Part shown: positions 43,947 to 53,643 of the stretch, one piece after another
How the letters are laid out: each line of letters starts with the position of its first letter
Position numbering within the stretch: position 1 is the first letter of the stretch
NCBI RefSeq assembly: GCF_002097535.1
Contig: NZ_CP020772.1
Span: 992,001 to 1,056,000 of the forward strand
DNA: 64,000 nt
Direction: 5' to 3'
Origin: Halobacillus mangrovi
GTDB lineage: Bacteria; Bacillota; Bacilli; Bacillales; Halobacillaceae
Notes under the pieces: generated by a model
Database searches by the model: none
Seen by the model: the letters and a program-made list of their open reading frames with translations, nothing else
What the model was told of the DNA's origin: nothing
Translations under genes and position numbers: made by a program

Positions 43947-45578
43947 ATGAAGCCAGTCGTTAAATTTACAAAAGTATCTAAACGATACAGCTTGTTTAAA
44001 AAGAAATCAGATCAGCTGTTAGACATGTTTTCTTTCAAGAAAAATAAAAAGAACTTCAGTGCTTTATCGGATGTCTCTTTTGAAGTGTTTCGCGGGGAAA
44101 CGATCGGTATTGTCGGGACGAACGGGTCAGGGAAATCAACCTTATCCAATTTGTTAGCCCAGGTGATTCCCCCTTCGTCAGGTATTATCGAAATGCATGG
44201 AGAGCCAACCTTAGTAGCCATTTCAGCTGGTTTGAACAATCATCTAACTGGATATGAAAATATCGAGTTAAAATGTTTAATGCACGGAATGAATAAGAAG
44301 GAAATCGAAGCGATTACACCTGCGATCATTGATTTTGCAGATATCGGGGACTTTATGGACCAGCCTATAAAGAACTATTCCAGCGGGATGAAATCACGAC
44401 TGGGATTTGCTATATCGGTGCATATCGATCCTGATATCCTGATTATTGATGAAGCTTTATCCGTTGGAGACTCGACCTTTCATCAGAAGTGTGTGGATAA
44501 ATTTGCGGAATTTAAACAACAGGGAAAAACGATCTTCTTTATCAGCCACTCTTTAAACCAGGTAAAATCTATATCTGACCGGATGATTTGGATGAATCAC
44601 GGTCAAATAGAAATGTTTGATGAGACGGAAAAAGTCGCGAAAGAATATAACTCTTTTATCAAATGGTTTAATCAGTTAACCAAAGAGGAGAAAAAAGAGT
44701 ACAAACAATCAAAGCTTCGTTCGCAGATGGACAAGAGCACGATCGAGACAGACCCTATTAGACGGTTGGAAAAGAGAAAGAAACGTGCGCCTTTTTCATC
44801 CATTTTTCAAATCGTACTGTTCAGTCTTTTTGTGATTATCAGTACGCTGCTATTATTTATTGACCAGCCGGTTGAAGCAGTGAAGGATCAGTTTGGATTC
44901 TTAAGCAGCCAACAAGCAGCCTCTGAAACAGCAGAAGAAAAAGAAGATAAAGCAGAGGGCCCTGTTGAAATGAAGGAAATCGACCAGCAAGGTGCCATCA
45001 TCGCTGAATCTTCTGATTTATACAATGAGCCAGAACTTACTTCTGTAAAAGAGAAACTTCCTATTACGACTAAAGTCGATGTAGTAAATCAAATCGGCGA
45101 TGTATATGAAGTGACCTATGAAGGAGAAAAAGGCTATGTGAAGGCCCCAGATATTCAACTCAGTCCAGGACAAAACGAAATTACCGATCTCACTCTAGAC
45201 GAATTAGCTCAAGCTTTTCCTGGATCTTTTGCTCAATCCTATGAATATTTCTTTGCTTTTTCTGATTCTGATTATGAGTCTGTCAAATCTACATTTAATG
45301 GATTAACAGATGAAACAGAAGATGAATCAGGAAGAAACATTCTACTTTATGAAGCAGATGGCGTAGCTTTTAAGTTTGACGAGGACAACGAAACCGACGA
45401 AATTGAAGTGATGAATATCGATGTTCATGATGAAGCCATTGAAGAACTGAAGGATAAAGCTTATCTATCTTCGAACGATGATTCGATCCACTTCATTGAA
45501 AATGACAAATTCCAAGTGATTTTGAATGTTGAGGAAGAGACCCTTCAATTTAAAATTAAAAAAGAAAACGAAGAATAA
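43947..45578 (+). CDS. TagH-like ABC transporter ATPase with extracytoplasmic SH3-like tail
   Basis: A 543-residue protein. The ATPase domain (about 1-240) has Walker A GTNGSGKST (57-65), the signature YSSGMKSRL near residue 145 and Walker B ILIIDEALSVGD. Polymer-exporter ATPases share the HLTGYENIELKCL segment. Residues about 284-308 are a membrane segment, and the remainder is outside: an SH3b-like domain (about 345-405, ESSDLYNEPELTS...GYVKAPDIQ) and an acidic C-terminal domain. B. subtilis TagH also has an extended C terminus. ATG at 43947 is 8 bases after GGAGG; the longer frame from 43893 would overlap the permease. A terminator closes the operon. Confidence 0.9.
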   Translation: MKPVVKFTKVSKRYSLFKKKSDQLLDMFSFKKNKKNFSALSDVSFEVFRGETIGIVGTNGSGKSTLSNLLAQVIPPSSGIIEMHGEPTLVAISAGLNNHLTGYENIELKCLMHGMNKKEIEAITPAIIDFADIGDFMDQPIKNYSSGMKSRLGFAISVHIDPDILIIDEALSVGDSTFHQKCVDKFAEFKQQGKTIFFISHSLNQVKSISDRMIWMNHGQIEMFDETEKVAKEYNSFIKWFNQLTKEEKKEYKQSKLRSQMDKSTIETDPIRRLEKRKKRAPFSSIFQIVLFSLFVIISTLLLFIDQPVEAVKDQFGFLSSQQAASETAEEKEDKAEGPVEMKEIDQQGAIIAESSDLYNEPELTSVKEKLPITTKVDVVNQIGDVYEVTYEGEKGYVKAPDIQLSPGQNEITDLTLDELAQAFPGSFAQSYEYFFAFSDSDYESVKSTFNGLTDETEDESGRNILLYEADGVAFKFDEDNETDEIEVMNIDVHDEAIEELKDKAYLSSNDDSIHFIENDKFQVILNVEEETLQFKIKKENEE

Positions 45579-45592
45579 TTTTCTTCTTACAC

Positions 45593-45630
45593 AAAAAGCA
45601 GCGTGTGGATCATCCGCACGCTGCTTTTTT
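45593..45630. terminator. Terminator closing the ABC-glycan operon
   Basis: AAAAAGCAGCGTG / CACGCTGCTTTTTT stem. T runs on both strands also serve the convergent gene at 45656. Confidence 0.85.
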
Positions 45631-45655
45631 ATCTCCAGAAATAGGGAGGAATGCC

Positions 45656-47581
45656 CTACTCAGGCTTCCCGTGTATTCTTTCAAATACCGCAGTTACTTC
45701 TTTATTTTGATCCATCGTTACTTTGGTGACAGAGTTCGTACCTGATGTACCCCCTTGCCATTTCACAAACTTCCATCCTTTCGCTGGAACCGCCTCAACC
45801 GTTATCGATTCACCTTCCTGCGCTGATGTGCGCGATGTATTCACCGTTCCTTCACCGATCACCGACGTAGATAGCGAGTAGGTCTCCGGTTCAGGTTTCT
45901 TCTCAAAAATCGCCTGGATCGTTTTATCTTGATCCATGGATACCGTGACCGTAGCTGAAGATCCACTGATGTCTCCACTCCAGCCTTTGAATACCCATCC
46001 TTCTTGAGGTTTAGCTGTCAGCTGTACGTTTGAGCCCTCTTTAAATTCATTGCCAGATTGATCTTTTTGAATGCTTCCTTCACCAGAAACACCTGTATTC
46101 AGTTGATACACGGCAGGTTCTGGAGCTGGTTCTTCTTCGTCTCCATTATCCTCATTGGTAGTATCCTCTTCTTCTGGTTCAGGTTCTGGCTCTTCTACTT
46201 TCGTAAATATGGCTTTCACTGATCTATCCTTATCCATTTTCACGTCTACTGTTGCTGATGAACCTGTAGCCGAGCCTTCCCAGCCTTCAAACTTCCATCC
46301 ATCGGCTGCCTGTGCTTTTAAGGACACTTCTTCTGAATGATTAAAAGTTGACCCTTGTTTGTCTTTAATGATTTTTCCTTCTCCCGAAACGGACAGTTGA
46401 AGGTCATGCGTCGCGCGTTCAAATATGGCGGTTACGTCCATATTCTTCTCGACTTTAAGATTTGCTGTGTTTGAAGTTGTCGTTAAGTCACCATTCCAGC
46501 CAGCGAATTTCCATCCTGCACTTGGAACAGCTTTAAGAGAAATTTCTTCTCCAACAGGGAAGGTTTCTTGATTAGGGTAGACTGAAACAGATCCTTGACC
46601 TTTGACTCCTGTCTGAACGGTTTTCATCTCTCCGTCCACCAGAAGATCGATTTCTTTCTTATAATCAAGGTAAAGGATTTTCAGGGTGTCTTTCCCTTCC
46701 TTTGTAGCAGTTAGTGTATTGGATTGTCCTTTTTGCTCTTTCACTTCAACGGTGCCTTCGGAAGTTGACCATACAGGGGTGATGTCCATCTTCTCGCCAG
46801 CTTCGTCCAGTGCTGTTACGGATACGTCCAATGTCTGATCTTTAGCGAGTTTTTCTATTTTCACGGGATCAGTTTTTAACTCGGTTAATACTTGATCCGC
46901 TACTTTAAACTCTATCTTTCTTGTAATCGATTCCCACTTCACCTGAAGATTTGTTTTTCCAACTTTCTGAGCTTTAAAAACAAGGGTTTCTTTATTTTTC
47001 TTAGGGGTGATCGTACCGACTGTAGTATTCTCAAGCTCCCATTCTCCTTTGAGCGGAATGACATCACCCTCGTCATCTTCCCAGGTGAGCGTAACTTTTC
47101 GTTCAAATCCTTTTTGTACAAGCGCACGTTCCGTATGTATCTGAATGTTTGCAACGAATTCCTCATAGAATTTTTTCAATGATTCATCCTTGCTGTTCTG
47201 TTGACCTTTCTCAAGAACCTCTAAAGCTTTCGATACATTTTCATTTGCTAGGTAGATTTTAGATAAAAGCTTGTAAAAATCCGGTTCACTCTTTTGTTTA
47301 TCGATGCCGAAATTTAAGATAGCAATGGCTTCTATATCCTTATCGATGTGCATATAGGATTTACTCAACGCGAGCCTTGCTTCAACGTTAGAGGCATCCA
47401 TATCCAGAGCTTCATAATATAATTGAATGCTTTCCTTCCACTCCTTGGACTCGTAAGCTTCCTCTGCTTCCTTCAGAACTTCTTCTAAAGAATCAGCGTT
47501 GGCCGAGTCTACAGTAAGAAAAATGGCCCCTGCCATAGCCAGGAGTGCGGTAAAAGCTATGATTAAGTACTTCGTCCTCAT
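45656..47581 (-). CDS. Secreted TPR and InlB-B-repeat protein
   Basis: A 641-residue surface protein. The signal peptide (1-30) has the cleavage-like end SANA-DS. Residues about 32-150 form three to four TPR units (AYESKEWKESIQLYYEALDMD and following). Then come Ig-like beta regions (about 150-320). From about 325 four copies of a 65-80 residue module follow, each ending in a GWKFxGWxG core and an AIFE-type strand, the divergent InlB B-repeat type; an acidic linker (EEPEPEPEEEDTTNEDNGDEEE region) separates copies two and three. No catalytic motif or wall anchor is seen. It may bind glycans or proteins near the wall. It is convergent with TagH. Confidence 0.82.
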   Translation of the reverse strand: MRTKYLIIAFTALLAMAGAIFLTVDSANADSLEEVLKEAEEAYESKEWKESIQLYYEALDMDASNVEARLALSKSYMHIDKDIEAIAILNFGIDKQKSEPDFYKLLSKIYLANENVSKALEVLEKGQQNSKDESLKKFYEEFVANIQIHTERALVQKGFERKVTLTWEDDEGDVIPLKGEWELENTTVGTITPKKNKETLVFKAQKVGKTNLQVKWESITRKIEFKVADQVLTELKTDPVKIEKLAKDQTLDVSVTALDEAGEKMDITPVWSTSEGTVEVKEQKGQSNTLTATKEGKDTLKILYLDYKKEIDLLVDGEMKTVQTGVKGQGSVSVYPNQETFPVGEEISLKAVPSAGWKFAGWNGDLTTTSNTANLKVEKNMDVTAIFERATHDLQLSVSGEGKIIKDKQGSTFNHSEEVSLKAQAADGWKFEGWEGSATGSSATVDVKMDKDRSVKAIFTKVEEPEPEPEEEDTTNEDNGDEEEPAPEPAVYQLNTGVSGEGSIQKDQSGNEFKEGSNVQLTAKPQEGWVFKGWSGDISGSSATVTVSMDQDKTIQAIFEKKPEPETYSLSTSVIGEGTVNTSRTSAQEGESITVEAVPAKGWKFVKWQGGTSGTNSVTKVTMDQNKEVTAVFERIHGKPE

Positions 47582-47841
47582 TCCTCACATGCCTTTCTTT
47601 AAGATTTTATAGGTTCAAAAATTTCCTTATTATATAATACACGATTCGTTAGGTATATTTGTCCGTCTTGACGAACTTTAGCTCAATTTGTCGAGGAATC
47701 TGGATGAAATTCCTAACGAATAGAACCTCTGCTTCACTAAGTCAGAAAGGGTTGTGGGTATATTAGATTGGGTATAAAGATGTGCAATTGTAAATTTTGC
47801 TAAAAAATTTAATAATATTATCTATTAATCAATTATTCCTA
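47582..47841. other. Intergenic region between divergent surface-protein and capsule operons
   Basis: About 260 AT-rich bases without an open frame. On the minus strand ATTATATAAT at 47630-47639 may be the -10 of the TPR/InlB gene. A near 0A box TTTGTCGAG lies at 47687-47695. Confidence 0.4.
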
Positions 47842-47874
47842 TGCTATAATGACTCTATGTTAAAATTCGACAAA
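47842..47874 (+). promoter_or_regulatory. Capsule operon promoter with downstream Spo0A-box-like site
   Basis: An extended -10 TGC-TATAAT (-10 at 47845-47850) without a clear -35. The inverse of TTTGTCGAA lies at 47866-47874, around +10, a repressor-like position. The Wzz-like gene starts at 47892. Confidence 0.45.
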
Positions 47875-47891
47875 ACATGGGAGGCTCATGC

Positions 47892-48650
47892 ATGGAAGAA
47901 ACAATTTCCTTAAAAGAAATCTTTGAGGTGCTTAAGAAGCGTCTCTTGCTTATTATAAGTTTAGCAGTCTTGGCAGGTGCTATTAGTGCCGGCATCACGT
48001 TCTTTTTATTAACTCCTACGTATCAAACATCTGCGCAATTCATTGTTAGCCAGTCAGGGAATCAGTCAGAAAACACACCGTATGATTATAATGAAATACG
48101 ATCCAATGTAGAACTCATTAATACATATAACGTTATTATTAAAAGTCCAAGAATCCTAGATCAGGTTGTTGATGAGTTAGGATTAAATATGACAGCATCT
48201 TCGTTATCCAATAAGATTCAAGTATCTAACGCAGAACAGTCACAAGTGGTAAACGTCGATGTTACGGACACCAGTGCATCTCAAGCAGCTGCCATAGCAA
48301 ACACCACAGTGGAAGTGTTTAAAGAAGAAATTCCTCAGCTTATGAATGTAGATAACGTTAATATATTAACGAGAGCCAATGTAGAAGGTGACCCGTCACC
48401 AGTAAGTCCAAATCCGTTGTTGAACATTGCGATTGCTGTGGTAGTCGGTCTTATGGTCGGAGTTGGTCTTGCTTTCTTACTCGAATACTTAGATACAACG
48501 ATTAAAACGGAAGAGGATATTGAACAGACGTTAGGCCTGCCGATCATGGGAGTGGTCTCCACGATTTCAGCTGATGATGTTCCAGGGAATGGCCGATCCG
48601 TAAAAAAGTCTAAAGTATCAAACATCAGAGGTGAATCCGTTGGCACGTAA
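47892..48650 (+). CDS. Wzz/YveK-type capsule chain-length modulator and kinase activator
   Basis: A 252-residue polysaccharide co-polymerase of the CapA/YwqC/EpsA type. A first membrane segment lies at about 18-40 and a second at 175-198 (LLNIAIAVVVGLMVGVGLAFLL), with the extracytoplasmic domain between them containing the family pattern PTYQTSAQFIV near residue 45. The cytoplasmic C terminus should contact and activate the tyrosine kinase encoded next. ATG at 47892 follows GGGAGG by 7 bases, better than the ATG at 47877. The end overlaps the kinase start. Confidence 0.87.
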   Translation: MEETISLKEIFEVLKKRLLLIISLAVLAGAISAGITFFLLTPTYQTSAQFIVSQSGNQSENTPYDYNEIRSNVELINTYNVIIKSPRILDQVVDELGLNMTASSLSNKIQVSNAEQSQVVNVDVTDTSASQAAAIANTTVEVFKEEIPQLMNVDNVNILTRANVEGDPSPVSPNPLLNIAIAVVVGLMVGVGLAFLLEYLDTTIKTEEDIEQTLGLPIMGVVSTISADDVPGNGRSVKKSKVSNIRGESVGT

Positions 48651-49335
48651 GAAAAATAAAACGATTCAAACACGAGCCCGAAGCTTAATTGCAAACGAAG
48701 ATCCGAAATCACCAGTCGCCGAGCAGTTTCGTACGATCCGTACGAACCTGCAATTTGCTTCAATTGATAAAGAGCTCGAAACGATGATGGTGACATCAGC
48801 AAGTCCGGCTGAAGGAAAGTCGATTACAACAGCGAACACAGCAGCCGTATTCGCTCAACAAGGAAAGAAAGTGTTGCTTGTCGATGCAGATCTAAGGAAA
48901 CCGACGATGCACTATACGTTCCGTGTAGATAATACGTACGGATTAAGTAACTATTTGGTAAGTTCGCGTTCTGTCTTGGATCTAGTTAGGGAAAGTAATG
49001 TAGAGAATCTAGATTTGCTGCCTTGCGGTCCAATTCCGCCTAATCCATCAGAGTTATTAGGGTCAAAGAAAATGGAGAGGTTTATTAAGGAAGCAAAACA
49101 AACTTATGATTTAATTATCTTTGACACGCCGCCGGTATTGGCTGTTACAGATGCACCGGTACTATCTAGATTAGTTGAAGGGGTTTTATTGGTTGTAAGA
49201 AGCAAACAAACCGATCAGGAAGCTGCTGTTAAAGCCAAAGAGCAATTGCTTCAGTCAAAAGCGAATATCCTTGGGGCCGTTCTGAATGACCAGGATGTTA
49301 GTGCAAGCAACTATTATTATTATTATGGTAGATAA
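48640..49335 (+). CDS. Bacterial tyrosine kinase, CpsD/CapB/YwqD-type
   Basis: A 231-residue BY-kinase. It has Walker A SASPAEGKSITTAN, Walker A' LLVDADLRKPT and Walker B LIIFDTPPVL. The C terminus NYYYYYGR is a five-tyrosine cluster for autophosphorylation, which controls polymer assembly and sugar enzymes. The likely start is TTG at 48640, 6 bases after AGAGGTG; the GTG at 48631 has no site. The TTG start overlaps the co-polymerase gene by 11 bases. A terminator follows, so the cognate phosphatase at 49583 is expressed from its own promoter. Confidence 0.88.
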   Translation: MARKKNKTIQTRARSLIANEDPKSPVAEQFRTIRTNLQFASIDKELETMMVTSASPAEGKSITTANTAAVFAQQGKKVLLVDADLRKPTMHYTFRVDNTYGLSNYLVSSRSVLDLVRESNVENLDLLPCGPIPPNPSELLGSKKMERFIKEAKQTYDLIIFDTPPVLAVTDAPVLSRLVEGVLLVVRSKQTDQEAAVKAKEQLLQSKANILGAVLNDQDVSASNYYYYYGR

Positions 49336-49340
49336 ATAGA

Positions 49341-49370
49341 AAAAGAGCGCTCCCGAGCGCTCTTTTTTTT
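49341..49370 (+). terminator. Terminator after the tyrosine kinase gene
   Basis: AAAAGAGCGCTC / GAGCGCTCTTTT hairpin with eight T. Confidence 0.9.
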
Positions 49371-49470
49371 AGTGCCTTTTGTCCTTTAATATCCCATTAA
49401 ATAGGAAAGGGCTTACACATTTAGATTCAAATAGTAAGAGTGATTAATTGGTATTTTTTATTAAAAAATC

Positions 49471-49499
49471 TTCAATTAATAGTAATTTACTGTTATAAT
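49471..49499 (+). promoter_or_regulatory. Extended -10 promoter for the phosphatase gene
   Basis: TTCAAT (49471-49476), a 17-base spacer and TGT-TATAAT (-10 at 49494-49499). It shares CTTCAAT and ACTGnTATAAT with the promoter at 35133-35161. Confidence 0.5.
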
Positions 49500-49582
49500 T
49501 TTGATATTGAATTGAATTCGTACAAAAAAACAAGAATTCATTACGCATAGGTGTATAGGAATAAAAATAGGGGGTAGGTAAT

Positions 49583-50353
49583 TTGATAGATATACATAGT
49601 CACATTTTACCTGGGGTCGATGATGGAGCCCAAACCATCGAAGAAAGTATGAAAATGGCGGAAGCTGCGGTAGCAGATGGTATTGATACCATTATTGCTA
49701 CACCTCATCACAAGAATGGCAGCTTTGATAATTATAAGCACGACATTATCATACAAGTCGGTGAATTAAATCGCCAGTTACAGCAGAGAAACATCCCATT
49801 AGAGGTACTTCCTGGCCAAGAAACCAGAGTGTATGGGGAGCTTCTAAATGGTTTAGAAACCAATGACATCCTTCCAATCAACGAAAAAACAAACTATGTT
49901 TTCGTGGAGTTTCCATCGGGGAGCGTCCCAAAGTACGCCAGCCAACTATTCTTTGATTTGCAAATGGCTGAGTACCAACCGATCATTGTTCATCCAGAAA
50001 GAAATAAACAACTGATTGAACAGCCGGATTTAATATATTCCTTCGTGAAGCGAGGGGCCTTCACTCAGCTGACAGCTGGGAGTGTGTGCGGCCACTTTGG
50101 TAGGAAGATAAAGAAATTCTCTCATCAGCTGATCGAGCATAACCTTGCTCATCTGATTGCGACCGACGCGCACAATACGTCAGCAAGAGGATTTTGTTTA
50201 ACAGATGCTTATGGAGAAGTAAGAAAAGAATTTGGTCTTGATATGGTGTATTTGCTATCAGAAAACGCTGAAGCAGTCGTTAATGGCAAGGTGCTGGGTG
50301 CAGAGCCCCCTGAACATATAAAGAAAGTGAAGTTATTCGGATTATTTGGTTAG
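49583..50353 (+). CDS. PHP-type tyrosine-protein phosphatase, CpsB/CapC/YwqE
   Basis: A 256-residue metal-dependent phosphatase of the PHP fold. Metal ligands are visible in DIHSHILPGVDDG, TPHH, GQETR, VHPERN and ATDAHN. It should dephosphorylate the BY-kinase and its targets and so reset capsule control. TTG at 49583 follows AGGGGGTAGG. It is transcribed alone: its own promoter lies upstream, and a 400-base gap without a strong terminator follows. Confidence 0.9.
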   Translation: MIDIHSHILPGVDDGAQTIEESMKMAEAAVADGIDTIIATPHHKNGSFDNYKHDIIIQVGELNRQLQQRNIPLEVLPGQETRVYGELLNGLETNDILPINEKTNYVFVEFPSGSVPKYASQLFFDLQMAEYQPIIVHPERNKQLIEQPDLIYSFVKRGAFTQLTAGSVCGHFGRKIKKFSHQLIEHNLAHLIATDAHNTSARGFCLTDAYGEVRKEFGLDMVYLLSENAEAVVNGKVLGAEPPEHIKKVKLFGLFG

Positions 50354-50788
50354 TGTAGTAGTGTAGGAGTTTTGTGATTAGATCATAGAGCTCCTATATT
50401 TTTATAACCTTCGCAGAAATTGTTTCCATTTGTGGAATATTATGATTCAAGAAATCTTAAGTTAATTAAATTAAAGTTCTATTATATAATTCGGCAAATA
50501 TTCATAGTTATCATGACTTTTGACATGCTATAAAGTATTTTTTCGTAAAAAATACGACAAGAATCGTAAATATTAAGTAAAAAAACCTATATCCCCCCTT
50601 TATACCATTGGGAAATACTGCTATACTAATGAAAGTTACAAAAAGATTACAAATGTATAACGACGATCGTAAAAAAATAGTAAACATTTGTTTGAACTGG
50701 GGGCTATAACCATATGTAAATAGTTTGCCAGTCTGATATTTAGAAGTTGAAACAGTCACTCACTATAAGAAAGGAGAGGGTAAGGCTT
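50354..50788. promoter_or_regulatory. Long leader and promoter region of the capsule sugar operon
   Basis: A TGC-TATAAA extended -10 lies at 50529-50534, followed at 50553-50560 by TACGACAA, the inverse of a one-mismatch 0A box (TTGTCGTA). About 230 bases then separate this from the CapD-like start, a long untranslated leader. No ORF with a ribosome binding site is seen. Confidence 0.35.
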
Positions 50789-52642
50789 ATGACAGCAGCC
50801 TATAGAAGAAGGTTACTGCTATTAATTGTCATCGATTCATTCATCGTGTCGTTTTCAATTTATATGTCCCATTTCTTTTTGAACCCTTATGTCGCTGTGT
50901 TTGATGGAATCATGGTTGTATCTGCGCTCACATTGCTGATTACCCATCATCTCTATTCAAGCCTGTTTGGCATGTACAAGAAGAAGTGGCGGTATGCCAG
51001 TACGGAAGAATTATTTGGAATTATATTTGTAGTAACTCTATCCATTATATCAACCACAATCATACAATTACTTGCCTTTGGAACCATTTACGAACGTGCC
51101 TTGACGATCACATGGATGCTACATATTTTACTTATCGGCGGTGTGCGTTTTGCGTGGCAGTATTATAAGAGTTATGGGCTAACTATTAATCCGAAATTTA
51201 AAAGAGCAAAGATTGTTACAAACAATCCTAATGCCAAACGAACGTTAATTATTGGAGCAGGTTCTGCAGGTCGTATGCTTGCGCGTCAAATGCGCACTTC
51301 AAATGAAATAGAGACAGACGTAGTCGGTTTTCTGGATGATGATTTCACGATGCACCACCTAACTGTAAGTGGATTACCCGTGCTTGGTGATACGAATGAT
51401 ATTGAAAAGATTACTTCAAAACACTCTATTAACCATATCGTCATTGCCATGCCATCTGTTAAGCGTGAACGGGTAAAAACTATTATTCAAGATTCAAAGA
51501 AAGTTGTTAAAAACGTACAGACCCTACCTATGATTGAAGATATTGCATTAGGGAATGTCTCAGTGAATCAGATTCGTGATGTCCAAATAGAGGATTTATT
51601 AGGACGGGAGCCTGTGGAACTTGATATCGATTCCATTGAATCCGAAATTAAAGGCAGAACCGTATTAGTTACGGGGGCAGGCGGTTCAATCGGTTCAGAG
51701 ATTTGCCGCCAATTAGTAAAATTCAAGCCAGAACGCTTAGTTCTTTTGGGACACGGAGAAAACAGCATTTATACGATACATATGGAGTTGTCACAACTTG
51801 GACTAGATACTGAACTAGTGCCTGTCATCGCTGATGTCCAAGACCGTGAGCGCATTTTTGAAGTCGTGAACCATTATGGACCTTCTTATGTCTACCACGC
51901 AGCTGCGCATAAGCATGTGCCATTGATGGAAGTGAATCCTGAAGAAGCGATTAAGAATAACGTAATTGGAACAAAAAATGTATCAGAAGCAGCCGATGCA
52001 GCAGGAGTAAAAACCTTTGTCCTTGTGTCCACTGACAAAGCTGTAAATCCTCCCAACATTATGGGAGCAACCAAGCGAATTGCGGAAATGGTTATTCAGT
52101 CACTTAGCAAACGAAGCCAGACCAAGTTTGTTGCGGTACGGTTTGGGAATGTGCTAGGAAGTAGAGGGTCAGTAATTCCATTATTTAAGAAACAAATTGC
52201 AAGCGGTGGTCCTGTTACAGTTACCCATCCTGATATGACCCGTTACTTTATGACGATTCCAGAAGCATCTCGCTTAGTACTTCAAGCAGGAACGTTAGCG
52301 AGTGGCGGAGAAATTTTCGTGCTCGATATGGGTGAACCAGTAAAAATTGTGGATCTTGCAAAAAATTTGATCCATCTATCTGGATTTAGTGAAGATGAGA
52401 TTCCTATTAAGTTCGCAGGTATTCGTCCAGGTGAAAAAATGTACGAAGAATTACTTGGAGATGATGAAGTTTATAGTGAACCGATCTTCCCTAAGATTTT
52501 AATTGGGAAAACAGTAGAATTTGACGAAGATTCGGTTAACAAACTTGTTAGAGAACATATGAATTATAGTCAAGAATTAGTTAAGCATTATGCTATTAAT
52601 TTAGCTAATTCTCAAAAACAACCTGAACTAATTGCTAGATAG
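50789..52642 (+). CDS. CapD/EpsC-like membrane nucleotide-sugar 4,6-dehydratase
   Basis: A 617-residue membrane enzyme. Four N-terminal membrane helices (about 8-120) are followed by a regulatory Rossmann region ([12 protein letters not shown]) and the catalytic SDR domain ([35 protein letters not shown]). The Tyr of the usual YxxxK is Met here, as in FlaA1/CapD enzymes. It should convert UDP-GlcNAc to UDP-2-acetamido-2,6-dideoxy-4-keto-hexose, the first step to UDP-D-FucNAc or UDP-QuiNAc. ATG at 50789 follows AAGGAGAGGG; the longer frame from a TTG at 50747 is less likely. It opens the AT-rich sugar operon. Confidence 0.9.
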   Translation: MTAAYRRRLLLLIVIDSFIVSFSIYMSHFFLNPYVAVFDGIMVVSALTLLITHHLYSSLFGMYKKKWRYASTEELFGIIFVVTLSIISTTIIQLLAFGTIYERALTITWMLHILLIGGVRFAWQYYKSYGLTINPKFKRAKIVTNNPNAKRTLIIGAGSAGRMLARQMRTSNEIETDVVGFLDDDFTMHHLTVSGLPVLGDTNDIEKITSKHSINHIVIAMPSVKRERVKTIIQDSKKVVKNVQTLPMIEDIALGNVSVNQIRDVQIEDLLGREPVELDIDSIESEIKGRTVLVTGAGGSIGSEICRQLVKFKPERLVLLGHGENSIYTIHMELSQLGLDTELVPVIADVQDRERIFEVVNHYGPSYVYHAAAHKHVPLMEVNPEEAIKNNVIGTKNVSEAADAAGVKTFVLVSTDKAVNPPNIMGATKRIAEMVIQSLSKRSQTKFVAVRFGNVLGSRGSVIPLFKKQIASGGPVTVTHPDMTRYFMTIPEASRLVLQAGTLASGGEIFVLDMGEPVKIVDLAKNLIHLSGFSEDEIPIKFAGIRPGEKMYEELLGDDEVYSEPIFPKILIGKTVEFDEDSVNKLVREHMNYSQELVKHYAINLANSQKQPELIAR

Positions 52643-52656
52643 GGAGTGTGACCAAC

Positions 52657-53547
52657 ATGAAAAAAATTAAAAAAGCTATTATTCCAGCAGCTGGACTTGG
52701 TACACGCTTCCTACCTGCAACAAAAGCAATGCCTAAAGAAATGCTTCCAATCGTAGATAAGCCCACTATTCAATATATAGTAGAAGAAGCTATAGAATCA
52801 GGTATTGAAGATATTATCATTGTAACTGGTAAAGGAAAGCGTGCTATTGAAGATCATTTTGATAAAAACTTTGAATTAGAAGATAATTTACTACAAAAGG
52901 AAAAGTACGATCTTTTAGATAAAGTAAATGCTACTTCTAATGTAGAAATTCATTTTATCCGTCAGAAAGAACCAAAAGGGCTTGGCCATGCTGTATGGTG
53001 TGCGCGTAAGTTTATAGGTGATGAACCATTTGCTATTTTACTAGGTGATGATATTGTGCGTGCAGAGAAACCATGTTTACGTCAGTTGATTGATCAGTAT
53101 GAAGATACCCTTTCTTCCGTTATTGGAGTGCAGACTGTCAGTGAAATAGAAACTCATCGCTACGGTATAATTGATCCTCATTACCAAGAAGGACGAAGGT
53201 ATCAAGTCAACACTTTTGTTGAAAAGCCTAAACAAGGTACTGCACCTTCAAACCTAGCAATTATGGGTAGATATATACTTACTCCTGATATTTTTATGTT
53301 CCTTGATAAAGAGGAAAAAGGAGCAGGGGGAGAAGTGCAGTTGACGGATGCTATTGAGCAACTAAATCAGAATGCAAATGTTTTTGCTTATGATTTTGAA
53401 GGGGTGCGTTATGATGTTGGAGAAATACTTGGGTTTATTAAAACAACATTCGAGCTTGCGCTTGAACGAGATGAGTTGAAAGATGAAGTACTGAATTTTC
53501 TACAAAGTGTTTCTAATAAATATTCTATAGAAACTGTAAACAGCTAA
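52657..53547 (+). CDS. galU: UTP-glucose-1-phosphate uridylyltransferase
   Basis: A 296-residue nucleotidyltransferase making UDP-glucose from UTP and glucose-1-phosphate. It has the GalU signature [26 protein letters not shown] N terminus (key residues G-x-G-T-R and K-x-P-K-E-M), [19 protein letters not shown] and [15 protein letters not shown] at 52657 lies 8 bases after GGGAGTG; the GTG at 52648 is inside that region. It is the first gene with clearly AT-rich codon choice. A weak hairpin overlaps its stop. Confidence 0.92.
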   Translation: MKKIKKAIIPAAGLGTRFLPATKAMPKEMLPIVDKPTIQYIVEEAIESGIEDIIIVTGKGKRAIEDHFDKNFELEDNLLQKEKYDLLDKVNATSNVEIHFIRQKEPKGLGHAVWCARKFIGDEPFAILLGDDIVRAEKPCLRQLIDQYEDTLSSVIGVQTVSEIETHRYGIIDPHYQEGRRYQVNTFVEKPKQGTAPSNLAIMGRYILTPDIFMFLDKEEKGAGGEVQLTDAIEQLNQNANVFAYDFEGVRYDVGEILGFIKTTFELALERDELKDEVLNFLQSVSNKYSIETVNS

Positions 53548-53576
53548 AGGGCTGCTTCTATGAGGCATCCCTTTAG
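53544..53576 (+). terminator. Weak hairpin after galU
   Basis: CTAAAGGG / CCCTTTAG stem followed by TTTGTG. It begins inside the galU stop codon and may only attenuate. Confidence 0.4.
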
Positions 53577-53643
53577 TTTGTGCCTATAATAAGTAGAGAG
53601 AAACTTATTAGATAATATTTATTTTAAAGAGGAGGAAGACACG

